Below are positions 11,906-22,050 of a stretch of DNA of 64,000 bases, piece by piece. The notes below the pieces were generated by a model, which had not been told where the DNA came from, did no database searches, and worked only from the letters and a program-made list of their open reading frames with translations. The translations under genes were made by a program, and so were the position numbers. This stretch comes from Brachypterus glaber (Eukaryota > Arthropoda > Insecta > Coleoptera > Kateretidae), in contig OY294044.1 of NCBI GenBank assembly GCA_958510825.1, positions 78,352,895-78,416,894 on the forward strand. Reading direction: 5' to 3'. Numbering within the stretch: the first letter of the stretch is position 1; each line of letters opens with the position of its first letter.

Positions 11906-12273
11906 GTATAGATTCTCAGCTTAGCGCACATTAAACATCAAGGCACACTAAAAGTGGTTTTATATATTTTATATAAAGAGCCAGAGTCTTAAGAAAAAAA
12001 ACAAACAAGCAGTCCTCCCTCACCTGAATATATTAAATTTTATTATATGCCGCTCAAGTGATCTATATACTAATAACTTCCCTTTTGTCATAAGCACTGG
12101 TCGGATCGAAGTATTCATTTAACAGTGTCAAAGGTAAATATAGTATACACTGTATATTTACTTCAAAAAATAGTTTTTTTTTTAATTCTAATTTTTGCGG
12201 TACGTTTACAGGATCTTAATTTTTGCGTGAAAAATACATTTTGACGCACGTGTGGTATTGTATATATTAATAG

Positions 12274-12482
12274 TTACCATTCAGCATCACCGTTGGCCTT
12301 TTGGAAAACGTAGTCGAGGCCATTTAAGTTCATGATTCCGTCCTTTAGGTAAAACTTCCATTTGTTCCGATTCCGGATGATTTTGTCGTACTGACAAACT
12401 ACGATGTTGTCGGTGTCGAATAGGTCTTGTGGGTCGTCGTCGGTGACGTCGTCCTCGGAATTTAGGGGTTCTTCTTCGCCAC
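12274..12482 (-). CDS. TfIIA-L: TFIIA large subunit, exon 4 (C-terminus, beta part)
   Basis: Last coding exon. The minus-strand acceptor is ...CTTTCAG at 12483-12489. The first two bases complete a split Gly codon, and the TAA stop is at 12274-12276. It encodes the highly conserved C-terminal beta segment: acidic EEEPLNSEDD, then DLFDTDNIVVCQYDKI, KWKFYLKDGIMNLNG and the end GDAEW. In known TFIIA structures this segment pairs with the small subunit to form the beta-barrel that contacts TBP and upstream DNA. The very strong match to the family end fixes the gene's identity and orientation. Confidence 0.97.
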
Positions 12483-12699
12483 CTGAAAGGTAAATAAAAT
12501 ACTGCTGAGGGGGCATAAGCACACTTCTGGTGATTTAAGACCCACTCCCCCCTATATAAGTAAAAATAAGAAAATGTGATAAGGCATAAGATCTTTTTAT
12601 TCTTTTGTGGAATTTTTGCCACATGAAAAACTAATAAGAACCAAAGTGGTGTCCAAATTCCCTGACTTTCTAGAAACGTATGCTAATCTAATATCTTAC
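12483..12699 (-). other. TFIIA-L intron 3
   Basis: A 217-bp GT-AG intron, phase 1 (donor GTAAGA, acceptor TTTCAG). It is the only intron of this gene here without obvious transposon sequence. Confidence 0.85.
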
Positions 12700-12876
12700 C
12701 TTCATCTTCCATTTCTTCATGGTCTTCCTCATCTTTGTCATCATCTAAGTCATCGTCGTCGTCATCATTGTCTGATGCGTCGTCATCTTCGTCAGAAGTG
12801 TCCATGGGACCATCACCCTGTACTAATTTCTTTTCTTTTTTGGCTTTTTTGGTTTTCTTTTCAGGTTTCACTTTAC
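12700..12876 (-). CDS. TfIIA-L: TFIIA large subunit, exon 3 (acidic linker)
   Basis: A 177-bp exon with acceptor TTTTAG and donor G|GTAAGATATT. It encodes a Lys-rich stretch (KPEKKTKKAKKEKK), then LVQGDGPMDTSDEDDD and a nearly pure Asp/Glu tract. In TFIIA this acidic linker separates the alpha and beta parts and carries the site where Taspase1 cleaves the precursor (consensus Q-[FILV]-D/G). Here the corresponding residues read Q-G-D-G, with Gly at P2. Phase 1 on both sides fits the neighbouring exons exactly. Plus-strand ORFs over this segment are mirror images of the Asp/Glu repeat codons. Confidence 0.93.
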
Positions 12877-12959
12877 CTAAAAGTATGTATTTTTTTGTTA
12901 TATGTTTTAACACTTTAACTGCCGTGTGATGTGTTTTAGACGCACAACGGACCCTCACT

Positions 12960-13200
12960 GTGTGCCGTGTGCGTCGTTTTGCAACACATGTAACGATACA
13001 TTAAAACATTGTGTAGCTTTTAGATGCACGCTTGTATTAATATTAATAATAATAATAATATTAATATAAATATTAATATTAATAATAATAATATTAATTT
13101 TTATATGTAGTTTTCAAGCCTTGGTGTAATACTAGGCTGGGTCTTTTGATTGTATTGACATTGGTCTACATCAACATAATCAAAAGAAGCCATTTGACAC
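12960..13200. other. Intron 2, AT-rich (TAA/ATT) tract
   Basis: Imperfect TTAATATTAATAATAATAAT runs at 13035-13097 form a low-complexity, self-complementary tract. No gene. Confidence 0.6.
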
Positions 13201-13470
13201 ATTTTTAGAGAGGTCGAAGAAAAATATAAAATTTTGGACCACCCTAATGGCGCGGATTTTCGCATAGGGAATCTACTATTTTTTTAATTTTATATATTTC
13301 TGTAATTTTTACAAATGGGAATATGTTTTTTCGAGAAGAGGATATTATTTTATACCGTTTTTAAAATCCACTGATATTGCTCATAACCCTTAAAACTTCA
13401 TTGTAAATAAAGCACTTATAATAGCTAAAATTTAAAAAACTTGGTATACCGCAAGGTTCAATGCTGTAGT
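13200..13470. repeat. Dispersed repeat family, copy 2 (partial)
   Basis: Matches the right half of the block at 7900-8465: TTTCTGTAATTTTTACAAAT, ATCCACTGATATTGCTCATA and CTTGGTATACCGCAAGGTTC. Begins with TTTTGGACCACCCTAATGG, which is also seen near 18040. Confidence 0.55.
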
Positions 13471-13479
13471 ACTTTTTTT

Positions 13480-13680
13480 ATTCCAACTGTACATCAAAAA
13501 CTAAGAAAAAAACTCATATACAGGTAAGTCCAAAAATCAATCCTAGAGGAGTTAAGGTCTTCTAAAAATGCAGCATTTTTTAAGGGCCATAGTAGCTTTA
13601 AAAGCGATTTTTGGACATACATAGAAACTTTTTTTCTTAGTTTTTGATATAGAATAACCCTGCATCATTACAATTTTGGT
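13480..13680. repeat. Inverted-repeat element in intron 2
   Basis: Arms of about 45 bp: ACATCAAAAACTAAGAAAAA ... GTCCAAAAATC on the left and the reverse complement ending TTAGTTTTTGATATAGAAT on the right. Noncoding spacer of about 100 bp. Confidence 0.6.
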
Positions 13681-13979
13681 TTTAAACATATTAGTATTTA
13701 ATTTTTGTCCTCAAACAGTGAAATTTCACCTTCAAATTATTTTTTCTTGAAAACGGTTAATCCTACAATATTACAACAGGAGTACCTTTTTTATGTATTT
13801 TGACCTGAGAAATTATATTCCAAAAATAAAATTACAAAAAAGTTACACAGAAAAAAGTTTGGGATAACAAACTGATAAGGGCCCCCCGTTTCGCACACCC
13901 CTGTTTAAAAAAAGTACATAAAAATAACATACGAAGAGAAGAAATCTATAGCGATACAAACCCGAAAGCTCCAAATATC

Positions 13980-14760
13980 TAACCTCAAAAAAGAAGATTG
14001 GAGTACTGCAACAAGAATTGAAAAGGATTTACCAAAATATTTACAGATGGCACAATCAGAGAATTCTTCTAGAAGGCAAAGTGGGAATTAGTGTTTAAAT
14101 ACTGAGCATGAATTTGAATTTGGTAAATAACATATCGATATTTTCGGCGAAAACCAGAGGTATAAAGGCCCTAGAGAAGGAGAAACACGGTGGAATTTTG
14201 CTGGATTCCCAGCCATTCAGGAATTAAGGAAAAAATGCGCGTGGTAAGAATTTAAAGTTAAAGAAAAACTATTCCAGGAATGGAGGCATACTTGAAAGGT
14301 TAATGGCACAAGTTTTACTCGAATTACTTTAAAGTTACCCTGGTAGAAAATAACGTTAGATGAATGTGGTTTAAATGTTAGATGCCTAACGTTAGAAAAA
14401 CGTTTATCTAACGTTAGAAGTTTTATAAAACGTAGATAAAAGTTATTCTAACGTTTGGCAACTAACGTTAGGAAATCTAACGTTAGAAATCGGGACATTT
14501 ATACATTAAATACGCGTTAGAAAAAACGTTTATCTAAGGTTAAATTTCTACTAGGGTATAGGCAAAATACCGTGGCTCTGAAACATCAATATGGATAGAA
14601 GACATATAACCCTTTTATGTAGATTAAGAAGTAGACACTGACGGTCAAAATCGCACTTATACAGGATGGAACAAATTGATGCCCGAGATGCGACTGCGTA
14701 GAAGTAGAAGACATTTATAACATTTTGCTAGAATGACCACAATATTCTCAAAGTAAAAAA
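13980..14760 (+). pseudogene. Non-LTR retrotransposon RNase H relic, split by a MITE
   Basis: Short in-frame pieces look like the RNase H domain and tail of an I/Jockey/R1-type ORF. At about 14025 a YTDGT-like segment appears. At 14203-14235 WIPSHSGIKEK matches the family's late His motif (W-[VI]-P-x-H-x-G). After the MITE, from about 14615, fragments such as LCRLRSRH, CPRCDCVEVEDI and PQYS correspond to the Cys-rich tail that follows RNase H. Frameshifts and stops are frequent, so this is a dead copy within TFIIA-L intron 2. Confidence 0.55.
14338..14556. mobile_element. 219-bp MITE, CTAACGTTAG subterminal palindromes
   Basis: Ends CCCTGGTAGAAA and TTTCTACTAGGG are inverted (one mismatch in 12) and flanked on both sides by TA. 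The interior has at least five copies of TAACGTTAG or close variants plus AACGTTTATCTAACG. It interrupts the RNase H relic, so it inserted later. Related fragments occur at 35090-35165, 44145-44255, 57060-57450 and 61890-62030. Confidence 0.8.
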
Positions 14761-14980
14761 AGTACTACTTAATACTGTATCTAAGACAATCCCACAGTCA
14801 TTAAAAGTTGCCATTTAAAGTATACCCTTTCTAATATTACCCCCGAGATGCGACTGCAGAGAAGTAGAAGACATTTATTACATTTTGCTAGAATGACCAC
14901 AATATTCCCAACATAAAAAAGTACTACTTAATACTGTATCTAAGACAATCCCACAGTCATTAAACGTTGCAACCGTTTAA
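14681..14980. repeat. Tandem duplication, 160-bp period
   Basis: CCCGAGATGCGACTGC through CCCACAGTCATTAAA occurs at 14682 and again at 14842 with about 95% identity. It duplicates the Cys-rich tail of the RNase H relic. Confidence 0.8.
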
Positions 14981-15129
14981 AGTGTAGTGGTAGTAAATTT
15001 TTTGGGTTGGCCAAAGCCAGACAACTAGGCCATTTCTCGCCCTTTTCCCAGGCAATCCCAGCCATTTACTAATTTGAGTTCTCCTTGAACCTGCCCGTCC
15101 TTTCAATAAAGGTCAGGATATTGGCCCAG

Positions 15130-15275
15130 GGGAGATCTCTTAGTTCTTCTTGAGTCTTTGAGTTTCAAAGACTCGCAACCTGATCCTGTCGTATCTGACA
15201 CACTTGGCTAAGTAATGAGAGGATGTTTCATTCCTTAGCTTGCAGTGGCCCGTGAGGACCCCTACCAGTTCCCGT
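15130..15275 (-). pseudogene. Non-LTR retrotransposon RNase H tail relic
   Basis: On the minus strand a short reading gives VLTGHCKLRNETSSHYLAKC then RYDRIRLRVF. This resembles the RNase H end and Cys-rich tail of R1/Jockey-type ORFs. It is shortened and disabled, of opposite orientation to the relic at 13980-14760, and lies in TFIIA-L intron 2. Confidence 0.45.
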
Positions 15276-15540
15276 TTAAAGTATACCCTCTCTAATAGTA
15301 GCCCAAAGCGTGGCAACGTTTCTTAAAGAGAACAAGGAATTATAAAACTCGCTTGCATGATTTAAAAAACCGCTTGTAGTCAACGTTTTATTTCCAAGCA
15401 GCCGTTTGTTTGTGTTTATAATGTACTCATTTTGGTCTGTTTTATGGTTTGAGTAGCTCTAAAAAGCCGTAACCTAACCTGTTGCTAATGCGAAAATGAA
15501 AAACGCAAAAACATAAGAAGCGACTTTTTTTATAGCCTAC

Positions 15541-15883
15541 CTTTTCCTCTCATAGATTTTGGCAAAACAAATTCAATCTCAATTTCATCATCATTACAAT
15601 CATCAGTCGAATGTGCCCCATCAGTCTGTATTATATTCTTATTAACTATTGTAACTTGTTGTTGGCTGTTAAATGCAGCGTTAACATGTTGCTGCAGGAC
15701 TGAAGAGGCAATATTTGGGGGAAGTCCCATTGTAGCTGTGATAACAGGTCCTGTCAATACTTTTTGCAGCTGTTGTCCCTGTAGGGCTGTGTGAGGAACT
15801 TGTATGGTTAGTACTCTTTGGCCCTCATTTCCTGGCTGTGGGGGTAGGGTTATTTGGATGGGAACCATTTTGTTTTCTATCAC
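15541..15883 (-). CDS. TfIIA-L: TFIIA large subunit, exon 2 (central region)
   Basis: A 343-bp exon. The acceptor is AAATTAAAG at 15884-15892, the donor AAAAG|GTAGGC, and the phases are 0 in and 1 out, consistent with exons 1 and 3. It encodes the central linker: MVPIQITLPPQPGNEGQRV, VLTGPVITATMGLPPNIASS, LQQHVNAAFN and a shift to acidic composition at DGAHSTDDCNDDEIEIE. The PITATM and QQHVN blocks resemble the region before the acidic tract in insect TFIIA-L. This part is poorly structured in known complexes and varies in length between animals. A further unseen exon on either side is unlikely because the phases close. Confidence 0.9.
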
Positions 15884-16146
15884 CTTTAATTTAAAAATAA
15901 AATATATTTTTACTTTTATATTTTAAAAAATAAAAGTACTGAGTTTATTCCATGTCAACTCAACACACCCAATTTACCTCACCTTCTCATATTTTGATGA
16001 AATTTTGCACACATTTACTATTTATACAAACTTCAAAAAATGCAAGGTTTCATCAAAATATCTCTACATGTTTTAAAATCACAGCTATGTAAATTTACAA
16101 GAAATCGCCAAAAACCCGCGAACGGACTCTTTTGAAATCGCTCTGG

Positions 16147-17430
16147 GAGCTGTCCTAATTTAGCTAGGAAGAGGTGTCATTTTGTATGCACTTTCCAGTG
16201 ATATACAACACAAGTTAAAAATATATTTTTTTCAAAATACAAATTTAAATTTTGATTTAAAAAGTCCAAACCAATATAGTGCCATTTAAAAAAAAATGAG
16301 TTTTTGAACAAAAACCATTTTCGCAATCTTTAAAATGGTGCAACTAAGTTATAAATGGAATTTTCAGCGTAAATGTATTTTTCTAGGGTTACTTAGATAA
16401 CTTCGAGTAATTTTAGGTAATCATGGCCTACCTATGATAAAAACTAAAAATTGAATAAAAACAAATTTGAAATTTAAAATGTCACTTGTTTGGTATCATT
16501 ATACTCAGAATGAAGCGTAGAATTTAAATATGTAAAAAAATATAGTGTTCTATTTAAAAATCGAAACTTGGTGTCATTTCCGTTTAAACCGGAAGTGACT
16601 TAAATGTACTTTTTATTTTAAAAGTTGACGTTTTATGGCAATAAGAGATGTTCCAAATTTGGAATCTATACCTTTTAAAATAAAGAAAAAGGGGGTGTAC
16701 CTTGGTCTTGTAACACCCGGTATATTATAATAAACTCTCTAATGTTGATTGGGCCTCAATTACCCATTCCAATGTAAACCCTGATCAAAAATTTTCAATA
16801 TTCCTGGATTTACTTAAAGAAAAGTTCAATTATGCATTTCCTGAGAAAGTGAGAACCAAAAAAACTAGTGAGTTTAATAAAATAACTTGGTTTACCCCAA
16901 ATTTAGAAAGATTACGAGACATAGTAGGTTTTCTAAAAGATGCATATCAACTTAGAAAAACAAATGAGTTAAAAACACAGCTCACAAGATTTAAAACTTT
17001 ATACAATAGAGAATTAAAAATAGCTAAAACAGCAGCTTATGATAGTTTCATAAAAAATTGAAATAACAGTTCGACAGCAAGCTGGAAACTAGTAAATACA
17101 ATTAGAAAACCTAGAAAAACTATACATTACATTACAATAGGTATAACCTATTATTAAAAAAAAGCATAATGTATTTAATTTTTTAACAATGAACCCATCA
17201 TCATCCCATAGTTTTATTTTTCCAGGTAATTTACAACAGTACTAACTATTTATAGAAATATTTTGAAAATTTTCAATTATGCACCCTTTAGAAAAAATCA
17301 AAATTTAAAATTTGTATTTTGAAAAAAAAAATTGTTTTTACTCATATAATGTTGTCTATCACTGGAAAAATCAGAAAAATGCTAAAAAATGACACCTCTA
17401 GCTCTCCAGCTCAATTAGGACAGCACCTAG
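16147..17430. mobile_element. Foldback element around a retrotransposon relic
   Basis: The left arm 16147-16265 (GAGCTGTCCTAATTTAGCT, AGGTGTCATTTT, CCAGTGATA) is inverted at 17280-17430 (AGGACAGCACC, AATGACACCTCTAGCTC, TATCACTGG). The arms are about 75-80% identical by eye. Between them lie a CCGGAAGTGACTTAAATG palindrome and the relic at 16723-17120. Confidence 0.6.
16723..17120 (+). pseudogene. Non-LTR retrotransposon EN-RT linker relic
   Basis: An open frame from 16723 to a TGA at 17059-17061, continuing in frame after it, has the signature of the region between endonuclease and reverse transcriptase in Jockey/CR1-type ORFs. It has a CFP-like NYAFPEKV, then ITWFTPNLERLRD, many Lys/Tyr-rich helices, and ASWKLVNTIRKP after the stop. 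RT motifs are absent. One nonsense codon and missing flanks mark it as a fragment. Confidence 0.65.
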
Positions 17431-17504
17431 GACAATTTAAAATTTTAAATAATTTTATAAAAGTCAGTTTTGAGTGTTACACCCATGTTAATGGTATAGG
17501 AAAA

Positions 17505-17575
17505 TAGCGATACAGGGGGGGTGGGGGTCCAAAATGATCAAAATTTGCGTTACGTAATACTTGAACGTTCCCTAA
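17505..17575. repeat. MITE end, GGGAACGTTCAAGTATTACG family
   Basis: GGGGGGTGGGGGTCCAAAAT followed by TTTGCGTTACGTAATACTTG and AACGTTCCC. It is the same terminal half as at 10600-10675 and within 26348-26491. Confidence 0.6.
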
Positions 17576-17579
17576 GCGC

Positions 17580-18540
17580 CATTTAACATTTTAACAAAAA
17601 TCGAATCAAAATGTTGGTCAAATAGCGCTTAGACCCCATACTCTGCGTACTATTTTAAAATAACTAAAATATGATTATACAAAAAAAAAGTGCGACAAAA
17701 AAACTTTTTTATTTAATATTTATAATTCGTCAGTAACACATAATAATAGAAAAGGCACTTTTTCGGAATTTAGGGGCAATTTCGGGACCTTGTTGGCACG
17801 GGTTAGAAACGATTGATCAGGCTAAGATTTTGCAGGATTATTTTGATACTCAAAAAGAAAAAAATTAGATATCAAGGCTTTTAAATTTTATAAAATTACA
17901 AATACTAGGGCGGGTTTTATACGAATTTTGTCGATATTTGCATGATTTTGTTGTTTTTAGGGCCCTAAAAATTCCACTTACGCTTGTCCATATAAATTTT
18001 TATCAAACAAATAGAAAATATTAAGTAAATTTTTTTTTGGACCACCCTAATGAAACGAGGTGTAAAAATCCTTGAATTGATTCAGGACAGACAGTATGAA
18101 GTTCCTATATCAATTACTTGAAATTTCTACAGGAATCGTTTAGACTTCAGTGAAAAATTTTAATTTTTAACCCTCACTTCTTTAACAAGTGTTGGTTACT
18201 CTGCCAAAAAGTTTACCACTGAAAAAATTTGATGCAGATAGAAAAAAAAACTTGTTAAAAAGAGCTTTCTTTCTAGAAATTTTAGCTCGAACTGTTTTGT
18301 TATGACTTTTTATTTATTTTTTAGTTTTTCAAAATTGCAATGCCTTGTGTTTGGGTGAAAGAACCGGGGACCGACTTTGTATGATTTTGGCTTTCAGTAA
18401 ATGGCTAATTTTTTAAACATTTCATGCTCATTAAAAATGTTTTTTGTTGTTTTTTTTTTCATTGTATGCACCATATAACCTTTCAAACAGGCCAACATTT
18501 ACGTTGCCAAATCCGATAAAAAAAACGAAAATTCAAAATG
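17580..18540. other. Intron 1, nothing recognised
   Basis: AT-rich filler. It includes a further TTTTTGGACCACCCTAATG block at about 18035 shared with the repeat at 13200. No ORF with sensible composition. Confidence 0.45.
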
Positions 18541-18550
18541 GCAAATCCTA

Positions 18551-18870
18551 TGGGAACATTCAAGTGTTACATAGAGAAAATTGTACCAAAATTCATACAC
18601 TTCATACCCCCCTTCTCGCGTTATTAAAGGCTGTTTCATATTTTGGCTTTTTGGCTAACCCCCCAAATAGGGGTGTGGATAAATTGTACCAAAATTCATA
18701 CACTTCATACCCCGTTTCTCGCGCTACTAAAGGCTGTGGAGATTTCATATTCTGGCTACCCCCCCAAATAGGGGGTGTGTTAAGGCGGATAGTCAAAATA
18801 TAAAATCTCTACAGCCTTTAGGTGTATGAATTTTGGTACAATTTGCGTTACGTAATACTTGAACTTTCCC
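18551..18870. mobile_element. 320-bp MITE, GGGAACATTCAAGTGTTAC ends
   Basis: The left end TGGGAACATTCAAGTGTTAC and the right end TACGTAATACTTGAACTTTC (then CCC) are inverted, with TA on each side. Inside, AATTGTACCAAAATTCATAC occurs twice directly and once inverted, and C-rich ACCCCCCAAATAGGGG hairpins recur. Confidence 0.7.
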
Positions 18871-18879
18871 TATATGACG

Positions 18880-19940
18880 GCAAATTTTAGTCAATTATAA
18901 TTGAATTTGAAAAATTAAGAAGATATCTGGGGGTTTTTGTGGTCGCTAAAACCGAATTTAATGTTAAAAATTTAAACTTCAAAATGGTAGAACCAAGATA
19001 TTAATACATCTACATGGAGGAAATTCTTTATAAAAAATTAAAGGATTTTGATAAAAATTATTATGCAGGGTGTCCCATCCATCTAACACAGATCAATGGT
19101 TTTTTGGCTTTATTATTAACACTCAGTTCTCCCTATAACCTGGCTGCATAGCCTGGTGCTAAGGTATTTTTTGTATATAAAGATCGTGCACTCACATGTC
19201 GGCCGAATCCGACATACGCACCCGGTAACAGCCGCATGTCTATTAATAGAGTCTAGAATATAATATTCTATGCCTCACGCTGTGACGCGCATTTTTCTCC
19301 CTACAACGCTGCTTTGAAACTGATGCCTGTCTCCTATGAGAGTCGTGCGTGCTGTGACAAGGACGGGGCCAACTCTCAAGAGAGTCATGTGCAGTGAAAG
19401 TGTTATAGCTATCAGAATAAAATTTATGTCTATGTTTATCCACACATTGATATATTGACTGACATACATTTTAATACCTTTAATAAAAATACCTGACAAA
19501 TTTGTAGCCCCTGTGCCCTGGACTGCACATGTATACAATAAGGTCCATTTCTGGCTCAATTAGACTTTTTCGAGAATTTTTTTTGTTTGGAAAAAAATTG
19601 TCCATTTGTCCATTTAATGGCACCATTTTAGCTTAGTAACTAGGTATAGGCCTCCCACCATTAATACTTACTATTAGTAAGTTACTAACATATTTTAAAA
19701 CACTATAGCCAATTTTTTGTGATATAACGGTTACTAACCAAGTTAGGGGAATAAGTATTTCTTTGTTTTTTTTAACTCAATTAAACAGAGAAAGAGATGT
19801 ATACAGGTTAACCTGCATTACTGCAAAAAATTGACTAATGTTTATGCACAGTAACTACCAAAATTTATAAAAATCCTAATAGAAGTTAGTGCTATTAAAT
19901 ACAAGACATTTAAGCACTATATTTAAACTGATACACTGAT
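18880..19940. other. Intron 1, nothing recognised
   Basis: Mixed AT-rich sequence with a GC-richer island at 19190-19400. Open frames over the island have no recognisable motif and overlap on several frames. No RNA gene seen. Confidence 0.4.
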
Positions 19941-19950
19941 ATTAACTTAC

Positions 19951-20259
19951 CTGTGCTATTTGTTGGTTCATAATCTGTTGTGGCACCTGCTGAACAGGAA
20001 TTTGTTGTGGATGGTGAACAATTTGTTGTTTAGGGAACCCATTAGTTGATGCAGCAAGTTCTTTTTTAGCCTTTTCTTCTTGTTCATTTTGTACAGTCTT
20101 ACTGGCCATTAGTTTTGAGTCCCATGTTTGCCTCAGTTCTTGAAGGACTTGTTCATCCACACCATCTTCTAAGAAATGTTCCCGGACTCCAGAGATTACA
20201 TCATCAATAATTTCTTGGTATATCCGCATTACAGAGGTTTTACACAACGAATTAGCCAT
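19951..20259 (-). CDS. TfIIA-L: TFIIA large subunit, exon 1 (N-terminus, alpha part)
   Basis: First coding exon of the general transcription factor that binds TBP, stabilises it on promoters and counters inhibitors of TBP-DNA binding in the nucleus. The ATG is at 20257-20259; 103 codons run to the donor CAG|GTAAGTT. It begins MANSLCKTSVMRIYQEIIDD and continues with DGVDEQVLQELRQTWDSKLM, the conserved N-terminal helices that form the four-helix bundle with the small subunit. A Gln-rich tail follows. Exons at 20259-19951, 15883-15541, 12876-12700 and 12482-12274 total 1038 bp, giving 345 residues against 360-380 in human and fly. The start matches the family's conserved MANS opening. The promoter should lie in 20260-20560. 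Confidence 0.97.
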
Positions 20260-20780
20260 TTTTACCTAGTCCTTTTAATTGTTCATGTACTTATTTACAC
20301 TAATTTTAGTTCAGTCTTGAGTTTAGAAATTAGTTTTCCAATCCAAATACATAGATCAGCCTAAAGGAGGCATTTAAAACTTACAATTTCGGATTTAAAG
20401 TATTAATTTAGAAAGAAATTTACCTACAATTATCATAAATCTCGGAACCTAACCTTGAATTTCACAACGATCGTAGATGCATTCATTCATTCGATGGTTT
20501 GTTTAAAATTTTATTACAGCCAAACATAAATTAACAGCAGTACGTTATAAACACTTATTATAAACTTTTTAGGAAGAGTTTACCTTACTTTTAAAGCTCA
20601 CATATGTCTGTTTTGAGGTTAAAGAAAAAAACGGTAGACATTTTTTGGAGAAAACTTCCGAGTTTTGACAAATACGACGAAAAAGTTTTTCGTCGTTGTT
20701 CGGAAAAACTCGTGTACACTCTAAGCAAAAAAAGCTATGTTGCCGAACTTGAAAATATATTATTATTAATAGAAAAATAA
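20260..20780. other. Upstream region of TFIIA-L
   Basis: Contains the 5' UTR and promoter by position. I see no unambiguous TATA box or initiator. The open frame on the minus strand at 20569-20796 has no family resemblance. Confidence 0.35.
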
Positions 20781-20914
20781 GGGCCACTTCCACCAATGAT
20801 GATTTAACTTTAAACTTGGATTAAGTTGACGGCCGACCAATCAGAACGCAACATTTTTAACTTAAACTCGGTTTAGCTGAGATAATCCCAGACCAAGAGT
20901 TGGTGCAAGTGGCC
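20781..20914. mobile_element. MITE, GGCCACTTGCACCAAC family, copy 1
   Basis: Ends GGGCCACTTCCACCAATG and TTGGTGCAAGTGGCC are inverted. The interior halves CCAAGTTTAAAGTTAAA / TTTAACTTAAACTCGG are also partly self-complementary around GACGGCCGACCAATCAGAAC. A second copy in opposite orientation is at 25653-25787. Confidence 0.8.
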
Positions 20915-21274
20915 TTAATTACACCAAATAATTAACCTGCATAAAAATACTTTATATATTTTAATTAGAAAGTTTGAAATAATTTTAAACTAAATTAAGA
21001 ACCAAACAAAAAATCAAATATTTTAAGGTAAAACATTGTCAACCATGCGCAATAAATGCGCGGAGTGTACTAATCAAAGAAAATATATATAAGAACTTTA
21101 GCATCCGTGTTAAACGTAGGCAACACAGATTACAAAAAGGTTGCTGGCGCCATCTAGCACGTAAATTGCAGACTATTGTCGGTATAGTCGGTTTCTGTAA
21201 AAACCCCTAGTGACATCTAGCGGAAATTTTAAGTAATAGAGATGGCGCCAATTTCAAATCCTTAATAAAATTGT

Positions 21275-21378
21275 TAATTAAAACACGTTGAAGGACAATG
21301 ACGCCGTCGAGCGGTTTGCCTGCATTTTTGCAGACATACCGCTGGGCAGCGTCATTGTCCTTCAACGTGTTTTAATTA
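21275..21378. repeat. Strong hairpin with about 48-bp arms
   Basis: The arms share TAATTAAAACACGTTGAAGG then ACAATGACGC without mismatch. Continuing toward the loop they read GAGCGGTTTGCCTGCA versus its near-complement, with about six mismatches. The loop is only a few bases. The fold resembles a microRNA precursor in size, but symmetrical complementarity to the ends is equally typical of a small palindromic MITE. Confidence 0.7.
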
Positions 21379-21684
21379 TTACTTTGAATTCTCCATTCAA
21401 AGTAATAAAAGAATAAAAGAAAAATGCAAAACAAAAATAAAACAATTTATTTCATTTAAAAAAAGTACATACAAGAATAATTCTTAATTACCTATACATA
21501 AAGAATAATTTTTTATCAAATCAATGAAAATATTTTACTGGACGAAATCCGAAAATTGTTTTTTTTTATCACCCTCAGCTTTTACAACATAAAAATAATT
21601 ATATTATAAAAAATAGAGTTTTTACCCACGAGTTAAAACTAAAACTGGGGTACATACTCGTAATACTAATTGAATAATCGCTGA

Positions 21685-22050
21685 CTGTTTCCAAAAACAC
21701 TAAAAACGCATGAAAGCATAATTAACATTTTATTTAATTGTTTTGTATATCAATTACTCACTTTTAAAAGCTTTGCTGACATAAACTTTCGACCCTCCTT
21801 AAGAGTGTGGCTCGTTGGTTAATAGCCACTGATTGGTTTCAAAAACACTAAAAACATGAATGGATCATTAATATTTAGTTTTATTTGTTACGTATGTATA
21901 TTACTTACTTTTAAAAGCTTCACGGAAAGAAACATTCGACCCTCTTCAAAAGTGTAACCAATTGGTTAATCGCCACTGATTGGTTTCAAAAACACTAAAA
22001 ACACATGAAAGCATAATTATTATTTAGTTTTAATTGTTGTGTACGTATAT
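21685..22050. repeat. Tandem repeat, about 148-bp unit, 2.5 copies
   Basis: CAAAAACACTAAAAACRCATG starts units near 21691, 21840 and 21987. Each unit contains TACTTTTAAAAGCTTY, a TTCGACCCTC block and AAGTGTRRCYNRTTGGTTAAT. The copies are diverged and noncoding. Confidence 0.75.

Larger units (their letters stand above)
15884..19950 (-). other. TFIIA-L intron 1 (repeat-filled)
   Basis: A 4067-bp phase-0 intron (donor GTAAGT, acceptor TAAAG). It holds a foldback element, a non-LTR relic, MITE ends and AT-rich filler. Confidence 0.85.

Noticed and set aside
12607..12958. Ser-rich and His-rich plus-strand open frames over TFIIA-L exon 3, and a longer minus-strand reading of that exon
   Set aside because: The plus-strand frames are mirror readings of Asp/Glu codons. 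The extra N-terminal residues of the long minus reading lie beyond the TTTTAG acceptor in intron 2.
19275..19559. 94-codon minus-strand frame in a GC-richer island of intron 1
   Set aside because: No domain, no splice-site support, and a different frame is equally open over the same interval.
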